Assembly: GCA_964629885.1 (NCBI GenBank)
Contig: CAZVRJ010000014.1
Coordinates: 1 to 51,636 of the forward strand
DNA length: 51,636 bases
Reading direction: 5' to 3'
Source of the DNA: CAYWCV01 sp964629885
Lineage (GTDB): Bacteria; Bacteroidota; Rhodothermia; Balneolales; CAYWCV01
The notes beneath the pieces are model-generated. The model did not search any database. It was not told the DNA's origin and saw nothing but the letters and a program-made list of their open reading frames with translations. Shown in pieces: positions 16,482-26,995 of this stretch. Numbering within the stretch: position 1 is the first letter of the stretch; every line of letters begins with the position of its first letter. The position numbers were made by a program, and so were the translations under genes.

Positions 16482-16519
16482 AAGGCCTTCTCAGTTTGAT
16501 ACTGGGAAGGCCTTTTTTT
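16482..16519 (+). terminator. Intrinsic terminator after htrA
   Basis: AAGGCCTTCTCAGT pairs with ACTGGGAAGGCCTT (14-bp stem with one G-T mismatch, loop TTGAT), followed by a run of seven T. It lies 24 nt after the htrA stop. The T run overlaps the stop codon of the convergent histidine kinase gene. Confidence 0.9.
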
Positions 16520-19500
16520 ATGGTGCAATCTTATTCTCTAACGCTCTTGGCACCTTTTTGGGTAACATCACCTTGAAGTTGCTACCATTACCAACCTCGG
16601 AAGTCACCGAAATTTTGCCTCCTAAACTCTCGACAACTTTTTTCACGATCGCCAATCCCAACCCGGTACCTTCGTACTCACCAGGACTATGGAGTCTTTG
16701 GAAGATGATAAAGATTTTGTCGAAATACTCGCTGTTGATACCAATACCGTTGTCTTTTACCGAGATTACCCAATAAGATCCACTGGAAGTTGCGCTGATT
16801 TCTATGTCGGGTGGAACCCCCGGCCGATTATACTTGATGGCGTTCACAATCAGGTTATGGAATATCTGCAACAACGGTGGACGATAGCACTCTATAGTGG
16901 GTAAGTTGGAAATGGTTATCCGAGCACTTTTTTCAATAATCAGGTTCTGATCTAAATGAAGGACTTCATTGATCAAATCGTTGAGGGGTATGATTTCGAC
17001 ATTGTACTCGTATTTGCCGACACGTGAATACTCTAAGAGGTCAAGTATGATTTGACGCATTCTTTTAGCACCATCGGTTGCATAAAAAATGTATTTCTTT
17101 GCTTTGTCGTCTAGGGTTGGACCGTACTTCTTCTCAAGCTGGCCCATGAAACTAGTTATCATCCTCAGCGGCTCTTGCAGATCGTGCGAGGCGATGTATG
17201 CAAACTGTTCTAACTCACGGTTCGATACGACCAGCTCTTGGGCGTGCATTTCAAGTTTTTGATTGAGCTGCCTCAGCGACTCCTCTTGTTCCTTTTGCGA
17301 TGTTCGGTCGCGCAGAACTCCGATCATCCGTTTGGGCTTGCCTTTATCGTCGCGAATTAAGTATCCCGTTTCCTCCACGTACGCATAGCTGTTGTCAGAT
17401 TTTTGGAATCGGAACTCTTTTCGCCAGATGTGTTGGTTGGGGTCGCTCCAGAATTCATCCCACAAGCCCACTGTTTTGACATTGTCGTCGGGATGCATAT
17501 GCTGCTCCCATTGTTCAAGACGAAACGGTATTTCTGACAGTTCGTGACCAAAAATTCTCGTGAAGCTTTCGCCCCAGTTGAACACGTCTGAAACGACATC
17601 CCAATCGTAAATGGCATCATTAGTGGCAAGGTTGACATAATGATACCGCTCATTGCTTGCCAAAAGCTCCTGATTTTTCTTATACGATTCCTTGATCAGG
17701 CTAATTAATGCAGCCGATCGCTTGAAAATCTCCTTTTCTACAGCGACTGGTAGCTTGGGTTCTCTGCTGTCGCCAACCACTTTGTCGGGGAGGATATCTT
17801 CGAGACCGCTCGAGTATCGCTGTAGCAGATCCGACAAATCGAACTTAATGTCGGTTGAGAGCTCCATCACTGAGCGCTCGAGCACATCCAGCTTGTTGGA
17901 AATGACCCGGTCGGTAACATCACGGAAGTTATCGACGATGCCGTTAATTGCAGGGTCATGGATCAGATTGGTGACTGTAGCCTCCAACCAGCGCCAGCTG
18001 CCGTCTTTGTGGAGTGCCCGTGAAGTGTGCCCTTGCATTGGTACAGCAGGGTTGTCTAATACTTCCACAATAGATGATTTGATACTGTCGACGTCATCTG
18101 GATGGACTAACTCAAACAGATTCATCTTCATTGCCTCGGCCTCTGTGTAGCCAAGCACTCGTGTGATTGACGGAGATACGTACTTGGTTGCACCATCGGC
18201 ACTAATAATGGCAATGGCATCGGCGCCATTTTCAACGAGGATTCTATACCTGTTCTCATTTTGGGCAATGCGAAGATCGGCAAGTTTTCTATCGTAGAAT
18301 AGAACCAAGTTATCGACGATCATGCGAATTAAGTCCCACTCTTCAACGATAAATGGGGAGTCGACCTCATCTGCAATTTTTGAGTCATAGAAGACACTCA
18401 AATGGAGGATGTTGCCATCGATGGTGTAGCGCGAGAATTCTTGCAACACAGCAGTTTCAGTAAAACCATTCGAGGTAAATACTTTGTCGCCTATTTTGAT
18501 ACGGGCGTGGGCATTCCTCGAGTATCTCCATCCAGACGGTATGATGTTAACGGCTTTCCCTAAGAGTTCGTCGATATCGACTGTGTTTTCATATAGCCGA
18601 GAGATGCGGTATAGAGATGTCTGCTCCTTGATACGCTCTTTGAGTGTGTCGAGTGTTTGGCTTAATCTAAGTTCGGCACTCTTCTTGGCGGTGATCTCGG
18701 TATGCGTGCCCGACATCACCAAAGGCTTCCCATCATCGGTCCAGCTCATCACGCGTCCTCGGTCGTTCACCCAAACCACGTGGCCATTTTTATGTACCAA
18801 ACGGCACTCTATGTCGTAATAATCGGCTTTTTTCTCAAAGCAATCGCTAATTGCTGTATCAGACAAAAGCCGATCGTCGGGATGAATCAACTTGTACCAG
18901 GTGTCGATATTGATCGGCTCGAGTTCAGCTTTCGTATATCCCGCGATCTCGGCATATCTGTCGTTGATGTAAATCTGATCCGATTGAACATTCCATTCCC
19001 ATGTGCCAATGCGTGTGGCCTCAATGATGTTTCGTAATCGAACAGATTCATCGGCTAGTTCTAACTGGCTATTTCTGAGATCGATTCTGGTTTTTCTGAA
19101 CTCGATCAGGCGCACAACTTGGCTTGCCAGAGCCTTCAGGGCCACAATCTGAGGTGAATTCAGTAGATTGGCTTTCTTGTCGATCACACAAAGTGTGCCA
19201 ATTGGGATTCCAGAGCCTGTTACTAAAGGGACACCTGCATAGAAAACAATTCCTGGATAGCCTGTGACCTGAGGATTATCTTTGAACCTTGGATCCAATC
19301 GCGCATCCTCAATAACGGTGATATCGTTCGGGGTCAAGATAGCGTGAGCACAAAAGGACTCAACGATGGGTGAACCTTCGAGTTCTAGGCCGTGATGCGA
19401 CTTGAAGTATTGACGGTCGTCAGTAAGGATCGTAATTAGCGCTATGGGCGTGCCACAAATAAAGGTGGCAAGAGATGTGATACTGTCGTACTCATCCTCT

Positions 19501-19571
19501 GATCCTGAATCGATTAAGTTAAGCGATTTCAGTTCGCTTAGTCGCTTTGCTACACCATCTGCATCATTCAT
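16518..19571 (-). CDS. Multi-sensor (GAF/PAS) histidine kinase
   Basis: The 1017-residue product is a soluble sensor kinase with no clear membrane helix. In order it has a GAF domain (about 20-160; EDARLDPRFKDNPQV is typical), a PAS fold (about 180-300), a GAF-like linker region (about 310-430), a second PAS (about 440-560), a helical linker, and a third PAS/PAC (about 660-775). The kinase core follows, with the phospho-acceptor His in ASHDLQEPLRM and ATPase motifs NLIVNAIKYN, KDNGIGI and GTGLGLAIVKK. It resembles bacteriophytochrome-like kinases of FCB bacteria. No response regulator is encoded nearby, so it is an orphan whose signal is unknown. It lies convergent to htrA and divergent from clpB (208 bp apart). 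Confidence 0.92.
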   Translation of the reverse strand: MNDADGVAKRLSELKSLNLIDSGSEDEYDSITSLATFICGTPIALITILTDDRQYFKSHHGLELEGSPIVESFCAHAILTPNDITVIEDARLDPRFKDNPQVTGYPGIVFYAGVPLVTGSGIPIGTLCVIDKKANLLNSPQIVALKALASQVVRLIEFRKTRIDLRNSQLELADESVRLRNIIEATRIGTWEWNVQSDQIYINDRYAEIAGYTKAELEPINIDTWYKLIHPDDRLLSDTAISDCFEKKADYYDIECRLVHKNGHVVWVNDRGRVMSWTDDGKPLVMSGTHTEITAKKSAELRLSQTLDTLKERIKEQTSLYRISRLYENTVDIDELLGKAVNIIPSGWRYSRNAHARIKIGDKVFTSNGFTETAVLQEFSRYTIDGNILHLSVFYDSKIADEVDSPFIVEEWDLIRMIVDNLVLFYDRKLADLRIAQNENRYRILVENGADAIAIISADGATKYVSPSITRVLGYTEAEAMKMNLFELVHPDDVDSIKSSIVEVLDNPAVPMQGHTSRALHKDGSWRWLEATVTNLIHDPAINGIVDNFRDVTDRVISNKLDVLERSVMELSTDIKFDLSDLLQRYSSGLEDILPDKVVGDSREPKLPVAVEKEIFKRSAALISLIKESYKKNQELLASNERYHYVNLATNDAIYDWDVVSDVFNWGESFTRIFGHELSEIPFRLEQWEQHMHPDDNVKTVGLWDEFWSDPNQHIWRKEFRFQKSDNSYAYVEETGYLIRDDKGKPKRMIGVLRDRTSQKEQEESLRQLNQKLEMHAQELVVSNRELEQFAYIASHDLQEPLRMITSFMGQLEKKYGPTLDDKAKKYIFYATDGAKRMRQIILDLLEYSRVGKYEYNVEIIPLNDLINEVLHLDQNLIIEKSARITISNLPTIECYRPPLLQIFHNLIVNAIKYNRPGVPPDIEISATSSGSYWVISVKDNGIGINSEYFDKIFIIFQRLHSPGEYEGTGLGLAIVKKVVESLGGKISVTSEVGNGSNFKVMLPKKVPRALENKIAP

Positions 19572-19723
19572 GGCATACCGATGTGAAAATTATTCGGCAA
19601 ATCCTCGTCGGATATTAATCAACATGTTTAGATTATCAAAGTAATATGAGTAATCCGAAAGTTGTCAGTAAGAGAACGATCTTTAACCTGCAATTTCGTC
19701 ATGTTTTATGCAATTTGACGCAC

Positions 19724-19742
19724 TTGGCATGGTTTATGCCAA
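19724..19742 (+). promoter_or_regulatory. clpB upstream element: perfect inverted repeat, fits a -24/-12 promoter
   Basis: TTGGCAT-GGTTT-ATGCCAA is a perfect 7-5-7 inverted repeat. It also places GG (19726-19727) 10 bp from GC (19738-19739), as in sigma-54 promoters. It shares the GGCA-N7-TGCC core and the inner GGTTT with the element before hsp20, and TTGACG precedes both. The clpB ATG is at 19780. Confidence 0.55.
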
Positions 19743-19779
19743 TTGGTGGTAAAAGCAATCCCATTTTGATTCGAAGATC

Positions 19780-22408
<2,629 letters not shown>

Positions 22409-22413
<5 letters not shown>

Positions 22414-22506
22414 GCGAGAAACGATATGCGTGAAACGAGAAATTGAATGTAGGCTAGTTTGGAGTCTCGATTCCCGCGTCTCGCCTCTCGTTTCTTGCAT
22501 CTTGCG
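22409..22506. repeat. GCGAGAAACGAGA-type low-complexity repeat between clpB and the LYT-PAS gene
   Basis: The plus strand reads GAGCGAGAAACG...GTGAAACGAGAAATTG after clpB. The opposite strand has AAGAAACGAGAGGCGAGACG in the last codons of the convergent gene. The two parts form an imperfect inverted repeat (AAACGAGAAA with TCTCGTTTCTT) that could terminate both transcripts. The same GCGAGAAGCGAGA style occurs at 26262-26292, and a short related stretch lies at 50329-50341. Confidence 0.55.
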
Positions 22507-23671
22507 CCTTCTTAGAGATCTCGTGGATGATTCCGTCGAGTTCTTTGGCTGAATCCCTGACGTAGTTTAGGATCTCCACAGAATCTTCGGCATCGATAGT
22601 GCCTTGTTCATCGGATAGGAGTTCTATCAAACTCATGATGCGGCTGACTGGTGCTCGTACAATATGCGATTGAATCCACGATATTTGTGTGAGCCTGTCG
22701 AGCTGGAAGCGAATCTCCAGCTCGGCAAGCTTGCGTTCTGTAATGTTGCGGCCAACGCCAACCGCTCCGATAATTTGATTCTTCGAGTTACGAATTGGCG
22801 TTAGTTTCGTCTGAATGTACTCTGTGCCATCTTGGTTCTGATAAGACCACTCGTATGTAGTAGTCTCACCCTTCAGAACGAGCGAGAGCATTTCGTCGTG
22901 GAACTGTGCATCTATGCTCGGAAGTATCATATCCGTAGTTTTGCCTACGTAATGCTCGGCAGTACGACCTCTAATTTTTGAATACGATCCGTAAACACCC
23001 GTGATGATTTTTTTTGAATCGATCGTGAATATGATATCATCGGCCGAGTCGATCAGCAGTCGGATCTTCTCCTCGCTCTCCTCAATGTCGCTTAAGTATT
23101 TTCGCACGGTAAGCTGATTTTTAATGATGGCCCCAATGATGACAGAGATAACTGGATATACAACGAGTAATGTGAAAGCTATTGTTTGAAGGGTGCTGAC
23201 CACGACGTTGGATGGCAGTGTGAGCATGAGTCCAAACATTGCGGCGTGTACCGTAATACCGGTATAAAAAAGAGTGGCGATCGTCACTTTATTCGAATTG
23301 CCTTGCACTTGTAAATAATAAAACGCCAAACCGATCAAATAGGATGATGTCGCAACCAAGATACCTGTCATAGCACCGCCGCCGCCAAGGTACAGCCGGT
23401 AGGCGATTGTCATGCCAGTGGTGATTACTCCGGCAAGTGGACCAAAAAAAAGGGTGACTATGCTGATGATTATCGACCGTCCGTCGAAAATGACGCCCTC
23501 GCTCAATACAAAGGGATACATCATTCCGATAATGGAGATCACACCAAACAATAATCCTTGCAACACCTTGCCCAATGTTGTGGTATGACTCCACCGCCCC
23601 TCGATGAAAACCGAAACCACACTCAGTGCGACCAACAGAGATAGGTTGTATACAAGCTCGATGATGATCAA
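22454..23671 (-). CDS. 5TM-LYT/PAS sensor with a DHp-like helix but no ATPase domain
   Basis: The 405-residue product has about five to six membrane helices (1-190) with the 5TMR-LYT signature, including FGPLAGVITTGMTIAYRLYLGG. A PAS/PAC domain follows (about 200-320; GRTAEHYVGKTTDMILPS, GAVGVGRNITERK), then a helical stretch with WIQSHIVRAPVSRIMSLIELL. That stretch looks like the H-box of a histidine kinase (SHxxRAP). The protein then ends, with no N, G1 or G2 box of an ATPase domain, so it cannot phosphorylate itself. It may pair with a separate kinase or act as a non-catalytic signal receiver. The last residues (ARNERRDAGIETPN) are encoded by a low-complexity repeat and may be a replaced C-terminus. 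Confidence 0.82.
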   Translation of the reverse strand: MIIIELVYNLSLLVALSVVSVFIEGRWSHTTTLGKVLQGLLFGVISIIGMMYPFVLSEGVIFDGRSIIISIVTLFFGPLAGVITTGMTIAYRLYLGGGGAMTGILVATSSYLIGLAFYYLQVQGNSNKVTIATLFYTGITVHAAMFGLMLTLPSNVVVSTLQTIAFTLLVVYPVISVIIGAIIKNQLTVRKYLSDIEESEEKIRLLIDSADDIIFTIDSKKIITGVYGSYSKIRGRTAEHYVGKTTDMILPSIDAQFHDEMLSLVLKGETTTYEWSYQNQDGTEYIQTKLTPIRNSKNQIIGAVGVGRNITERKLAELEIRFQLDRLTQISWIQSHIVRAPVSRIMSLIELLSDEQGTIDAEDSVEILNYVRDSAKELDGIIHEISKKAQDARNERRDAGIETPN

Positions 23672-23719
23672 ATCGTCACGCTCAGGTTGGTTAAACGGGC
23701 ATATACTTGGTCAATATAA

Positions 23720-24817
23720 TCAGGGATTTAATCCAAGCAAGTCATCTTTCACGAATAGCCGTCCCTTGCGAATCATCTCGCCGTCGAGATACACATCTGC
23801 ACCTATGCAGACCAGATCCCAATGGATGCTGCTTTGGTTGCCGTTAGAAGCGATTTCGTAGTCGTTGCCCAGGGTGAGGTGATTCGACCCATAGATTTTT
23901 TCATCAAACAAAATGTCAAACATGGGTGTCGTTATCTCTGGATTCAACCCGAAGCTGAACTCACCGAATCTGCGAGCACCAGGATCCGTGTCGAGTATAG
24001 CCTCAAGCGATGCATTGTCGCTCGAGTTGAAGTCGACAACGACCCCATCTTTTACAGTAAGCTCAACGAACTCGAACGGCTTGCCCTGGTACACACTGGG
24101 CGCATAGCGAATTGTGCCGTTCACGCTGTCGAGAATTGGGCTGCTAAACAGTTCTCCATCGGGGATATTTCGTTGGCCATAGCATGGAATCCAGTTTTGT
24201 CCTGCGATGGAAAACGATATATCGGTGCCCTCGCCATGCAACCGTATTTCGTTGCCTTTGCGCAGAAGTTCTTCGAGTGGCTTCATATTCTCGAGCAATT
24301 TTGCATAATCGAGCAGACATGCGCGGTAATAGAATTCGGTGAATGCTCTCGTTGGCAACTTTGCGTTCATCGCAAATGCGGGTGAGGGGTAGCGCAACAC
24401 GCACCAGCGCGTATTGTTAACCCTCTCCATGAAATGCACTGGTGTGAGTAGTTGTTCACCGTAAGCTTTATACGCCTCCTTCGTCGACTGCGAGGTCTCG
24501 AAGATATTCTCCGAAGCGCGGATACCCACGTACGCATCCATCTGTTTCATTAACGGAAGCTGCTCAACGCTTGCCTGACGCTTCCAGAAATCGGCATCGC
24601 CTTGCTCGATCAGGATCCGGTTAATCTCCGAATCGTCGATACGAACAAATGGATTCGCACCTAAGCTGCGGGTCACTTCAACCAAGGCTTGGAGCAGTCC
24701 AATTCCGTTTAGCCCAACGAGGTGAAGCATCACATTCTCTCCTGGGACCAATTCAAGACTGAAATTCGCTAATTTCTGTGCTAACTGGCGGTCATATTCT
24801 GAAACAAACAAACTCAT
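23720..24817 (-). CDS. M29-family aminopeptidase
   Basis: M29 (AmpS/AmpT-like) enzymes are dimetal exopeptidases that release N-terminal residues from peptides in the cytosol. The 365-residue product starts MSLFVSEYDRQLAQKLANFS and has the usual N-terminal domain (LVPGENVMLHL). The catalytic half contains NIPDGELFSSP, FVELTVKDGVVVDF, RRFGEFSFGLNP and SSIHWDLVCIGADVYLDG, the last with the His-x-Asp metal ligands of the family. I chose the ATG at 24815-24817, 13 nt after the ABC gene stop; the frame stays open to 24886, but that part overlaps the ABC gene. No strong ribosome site is visible. Confidence 0.9.
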   Translation of the reverse strand: MSLFVSEYDRQLAQKLANFSLELVPGENVMLHLVGLNGIGLLQALVEVTRSLGANPFVRIDDSEINRILIEQGDADFWKRQASVEQLPLMKQMDAYVGIRASENIFETSQSTKEAYKAYGEQLLTPVHFMERVNNTRWCVLRYPSPAFAMNAKLPTRAFTEFYYRACLLDYAKLLENMKPLEELLRKGNEIRLHGEGTDISFSIAGQNWIPCYGQRNIPDGELFSSPILDSVNGTIRYAPSVYQGKPFEFVELTVKDGVVVDFNSSDNASLEAILDTDPGARRFGEFSFGLNPEITTPMFDILFDEKIYGSNHLTLGNDYEIASNGNQSSIHWDLVCIGADVYLDGEMIRKGRLFVKDDLLGLNP

Positions 24818-24830
24818 GGATGCGTATAGT

Positions 24831-25451
24831 TTAAGATTGGGATACGAGAATGGATCGGTCGCACAGGTCGAGCTCCCTTGCGTCATTGCTTGCTAAGATG
24901 GCTAGTTTACCGGGACTGCGCCACATCATTATGACCTCGGCTATCATTTTAGTGCCGGCTTCATCCAAATTGGATCCTGGTTCGTCGAGAAGCAAAGCGG
25001 TCGGTTGATGCAAGATGGCCGATGCGATTTTAAGTCGTTGCTGCTGTCCTGAAGACAAACTCCCGTAGTGTGTTTTACTTTGGGTGCTCAGGCCAACTAA
25101 GTCGAGGGTTTCGCGCACCCTCTCGCTTGGCTTGGGCAGTTGGTGCAGCTTCGCCAAGAAGGTCAAATTTTCGGTGCAGGTCATTTCGCGATATAGTTGA
25201 AGCCAAGGACCCGCAAGGCCAACGTTTCGGCGAATCATCTCACGTTCGGCGATTTTGTCGTCAAAATTCCATACTACAGTTCCACTGCTGGGTCGAATTA
25301 GGCCGGCGAGACACCTCATCAAGGTGGTTTTTCCCGATCCATTTCTTCCAGCCACGGCCACAATAGCATCATCTACCTCGAACGACAATTTGTCGATAAC
25401 AAGACGGGATCCAAAACGTTTCGTAAGAGTCGTAACCTTAAGGGCTGGCAT
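24831..25451 (-). CDS. ABC transporter ATP-binding protein (CcmA-like)
   Basis: The 206-residue protein is a single ABC ATPase. Walker A is GRNGSGKT (35-42), the signature is LSSGQQQRLKIA, Walker B is ALLLDEPGSN, and the switch region is ILASNDARELDLCD. The short length and sequence style resemble CcmA (heme-exporter ATPase), but no ccmB/C or other permease gene is adjacent, so the substrate cannot be told. It is the first gene of a minus-strand unit with the aminopeptidase and the LYT-PAS sensor. The start at 25451 is supported by the family-typical N-terminus (ALKVTTLTKRFG). Confidence 0.85.
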   Translation of the reverse strand: MPALKVTTLTKRFGSRLVIDKLSFEVDDAIVAVAGRNGSGKTTLMRCLAGLIRPSSGTVVWNFDDKIAEREMIRRNVGLAGPWLQLYREMTCTENLTFLAKLHQLPKPSERVRETLDLVGLSTQSKTHYGSLSSGQQQRLKIASAILHQPTALLLDEPGSNLDEAGTKMIAEVIMMWRSPGKLAILASNDARELDLCDRSILVSQS

Positions 25452-25540
25452 GAGCTAAAAGTACGGATAAGTGCTTCATAACACCAATTACAGCTCACCA
25501 AAGACAGGCGAACATCCTCATTTTATCTTAAATTAGAGCT

Positions 25541-26986
25541 ATGAACAAAACGATCAGGGAAGCAAGCACTTATTTGACCGGCCTCTTGCCGCCAGATTCC
25601 CATTTTTACACCGTCGAGGACTTGTTAAGTCTTGGAATGCCCGATTTTATTGTCCGCCGAATCAAGATGGAAGTGTCCGACCGCTTGAACAAATCGCTGG
25701 ACTTACCAACTTCTGAATGGCTCGACACAGAAAGGTCGATTGTAACAGCATCTTGGAACCAGTTTAAGGAATCGGTAAAAGACGAGGCTTATCTGCCGCG
25801 TAAATACGCCGCCGACATCATCGACAACGCTGTGATCGAGACAGTTGAGCTGATCATTGCACCTCGTCGAAGGGTGATAGAATGGCTTTTTGGACCGCTA
25901 CAGGATGTCACCATAGGTGTGGTGCGTCAACGTTCGCATTACGTAACGGTAAACCGATATCTCACGGAGTCTTTAATACGCTACATGGAGCGCAAAGACC
26001 TCGATGTGATTACTAAACCAGCGGCTATTGAGGTTATTAAGACGGTAGATGACCGGTATGTATCGGGCTATACTCCGTTGAATTGGGCACAGCTCATCGA
26101 CCCACTGTTCCAAATCACAAGTAACCGAGTCGACTCCGACCTGATCCACGACTTTTTTGTCGACAAAGAGCGCGACGATTTGGCATCGTTGTTTCCCGAG
26201 ACACCTACACGAATTGAGCGGGTTCATCTTATTGAGCGTCTGAGTATTGGTAGGGTTACGCGAGAAGCGAGAAGCGAGAGCGAGACGCGAGAACAACAGC
26301 AACAGCAANNNNNNNNNNNNNNNNNNNNNNNNNNNNNNNNNNNNNNNNNNNNNNNNNNNNNNNNNNNNNNNNNNNNNNNNNNNNNNNNNNNNNNNNNNNN
26401 NNNNNNNNAGCAACAGCAAGGGCAGGAACTGGTGCATGCCGAGCCAAGAATCGTCGAGGTTGAGGAGGTCGAGATGACATTAGCCGAGACTATAGCCGAT
26501 GAGTCGGCCACACCATTCATTCAGCAGCTAAGCCTGCACGAGGTCGAGACAGCAGACGAGCATCCGTCGGCATCTATCATTCCCATCTGGCAGCGTTATC
26601 TTAGCGATATTCCCGACGACGCAACAGATGATGATCCTGAGAGCGGATATGAACCCGACGACGTGGCGTCATTTGCCCAATCGTTTGCCGATCAAGAAGT
26701 TCAGTCATCACAATCGACAAGCTCGCTCCATTCAGTGGGATTGCAGCGTGCCAAACTGGTAGATTGGTTAAAAACGGACGAAAACTACTATATTGAAGAA
26801 CTGTTCAACGGTAACGAAATGGCCTATTACAGAACCGTTGCCGACTTGGAATTATGCACAAATTGGGGTGAGGCGCAGCCTGTGTTAAAAGACTGGATTC
26901 GAGGGGCCGATGTCGCCCTTGAAAATGCTGACTTGGCACATTTGGTCGACCAACTTCAAATATATTTTACAACGAACGATAGTTGA
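25541..26986 (+). CDS. Hypothetical protein with poly-Gln tract (contains assembly gap)
   Basis: I do not recognise this protein. The N-terminal part (about 250 residues) is a globular, charged and mostly helical region without signal peptide or membrane helix. A repetitive stretch (REARSESETREQQQQQ) then enters a CAA/CAG tract interrupted by 100 N. The C-terminal part (about 190 residues) is acidic and ends in a helical region. The reading frame is the same on both sides only if the gap is taken as 100 nt; the true length is unknown. It starts 89 bp from the divergent ABC gene and ends 9 nt before the carboxylase gene, so it probably heads that operon. Confidence 0.7.
   Translation: MNKTIREASTYLTGLLPPDSHFYTVEDLLSLGMPDFIVRRIKMEVSDRLNKSLDLPTSEWLDTERSIVTASWNQFKESVKDEAYLPRKYAADIIDNAVIETVELIIAPRRRVIEWLFGPLQDVTIGVVRQRSHYVTVNRYLTESLIRYMERKDLDVITKPAAIEVIKTVDDRYVSGYTPLNWAQLIDPLFQITSNRVDSDLIHDFFVDKERDDLASLFPETPTRIERVHLIERLSIGRVTREARSESETREQQQQQXXXXXXXXXXXXXXXXXXXXXXXXXXXXXXXXXXQQQGQELVHAEPRIVEVEEVEMTLAETIADESATPFIQQLSLHEVETADEHPSASIIPIWQRYLSDIPDDATDDDPESGYEPDDVASFAQSFADQEVQSSQSTSSLHSVGLQRAKLVDWLKTDENYYIEELFNGNEMAYYRTVADLELCTNWGEAQPVLKDWIRGADVALENADLAHLVDQLQIYFTTNDS
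26262..26292 (+). repeat. GCGAGAAGCGAGA low-complexity run inside the hypothetical gene
   Basis: GCGAGAAGCGAGAAGCGAGA followed by GCGAGACGCGAG runs in frame through the coding sequence (REARSESETRE), directly before the CAACAG tract. It is the same type of sequence as at the end of the LYT-PAS gene, so it may be a recurring repeat family in this genome. Confidence 0.6.
26309..26408. other. Assembly gap (100 N) inside a CAACAG tract
   Basis: Exactly 100 N, flanked by CAACAGCAACAGCAA on the left and AGCAACAGCAAGG on the right. The missing sequence is most likely more glutamine codons, in unknown number. Confidence 0.95.
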
Positions 26987-26995
26987 TATTCCTAT

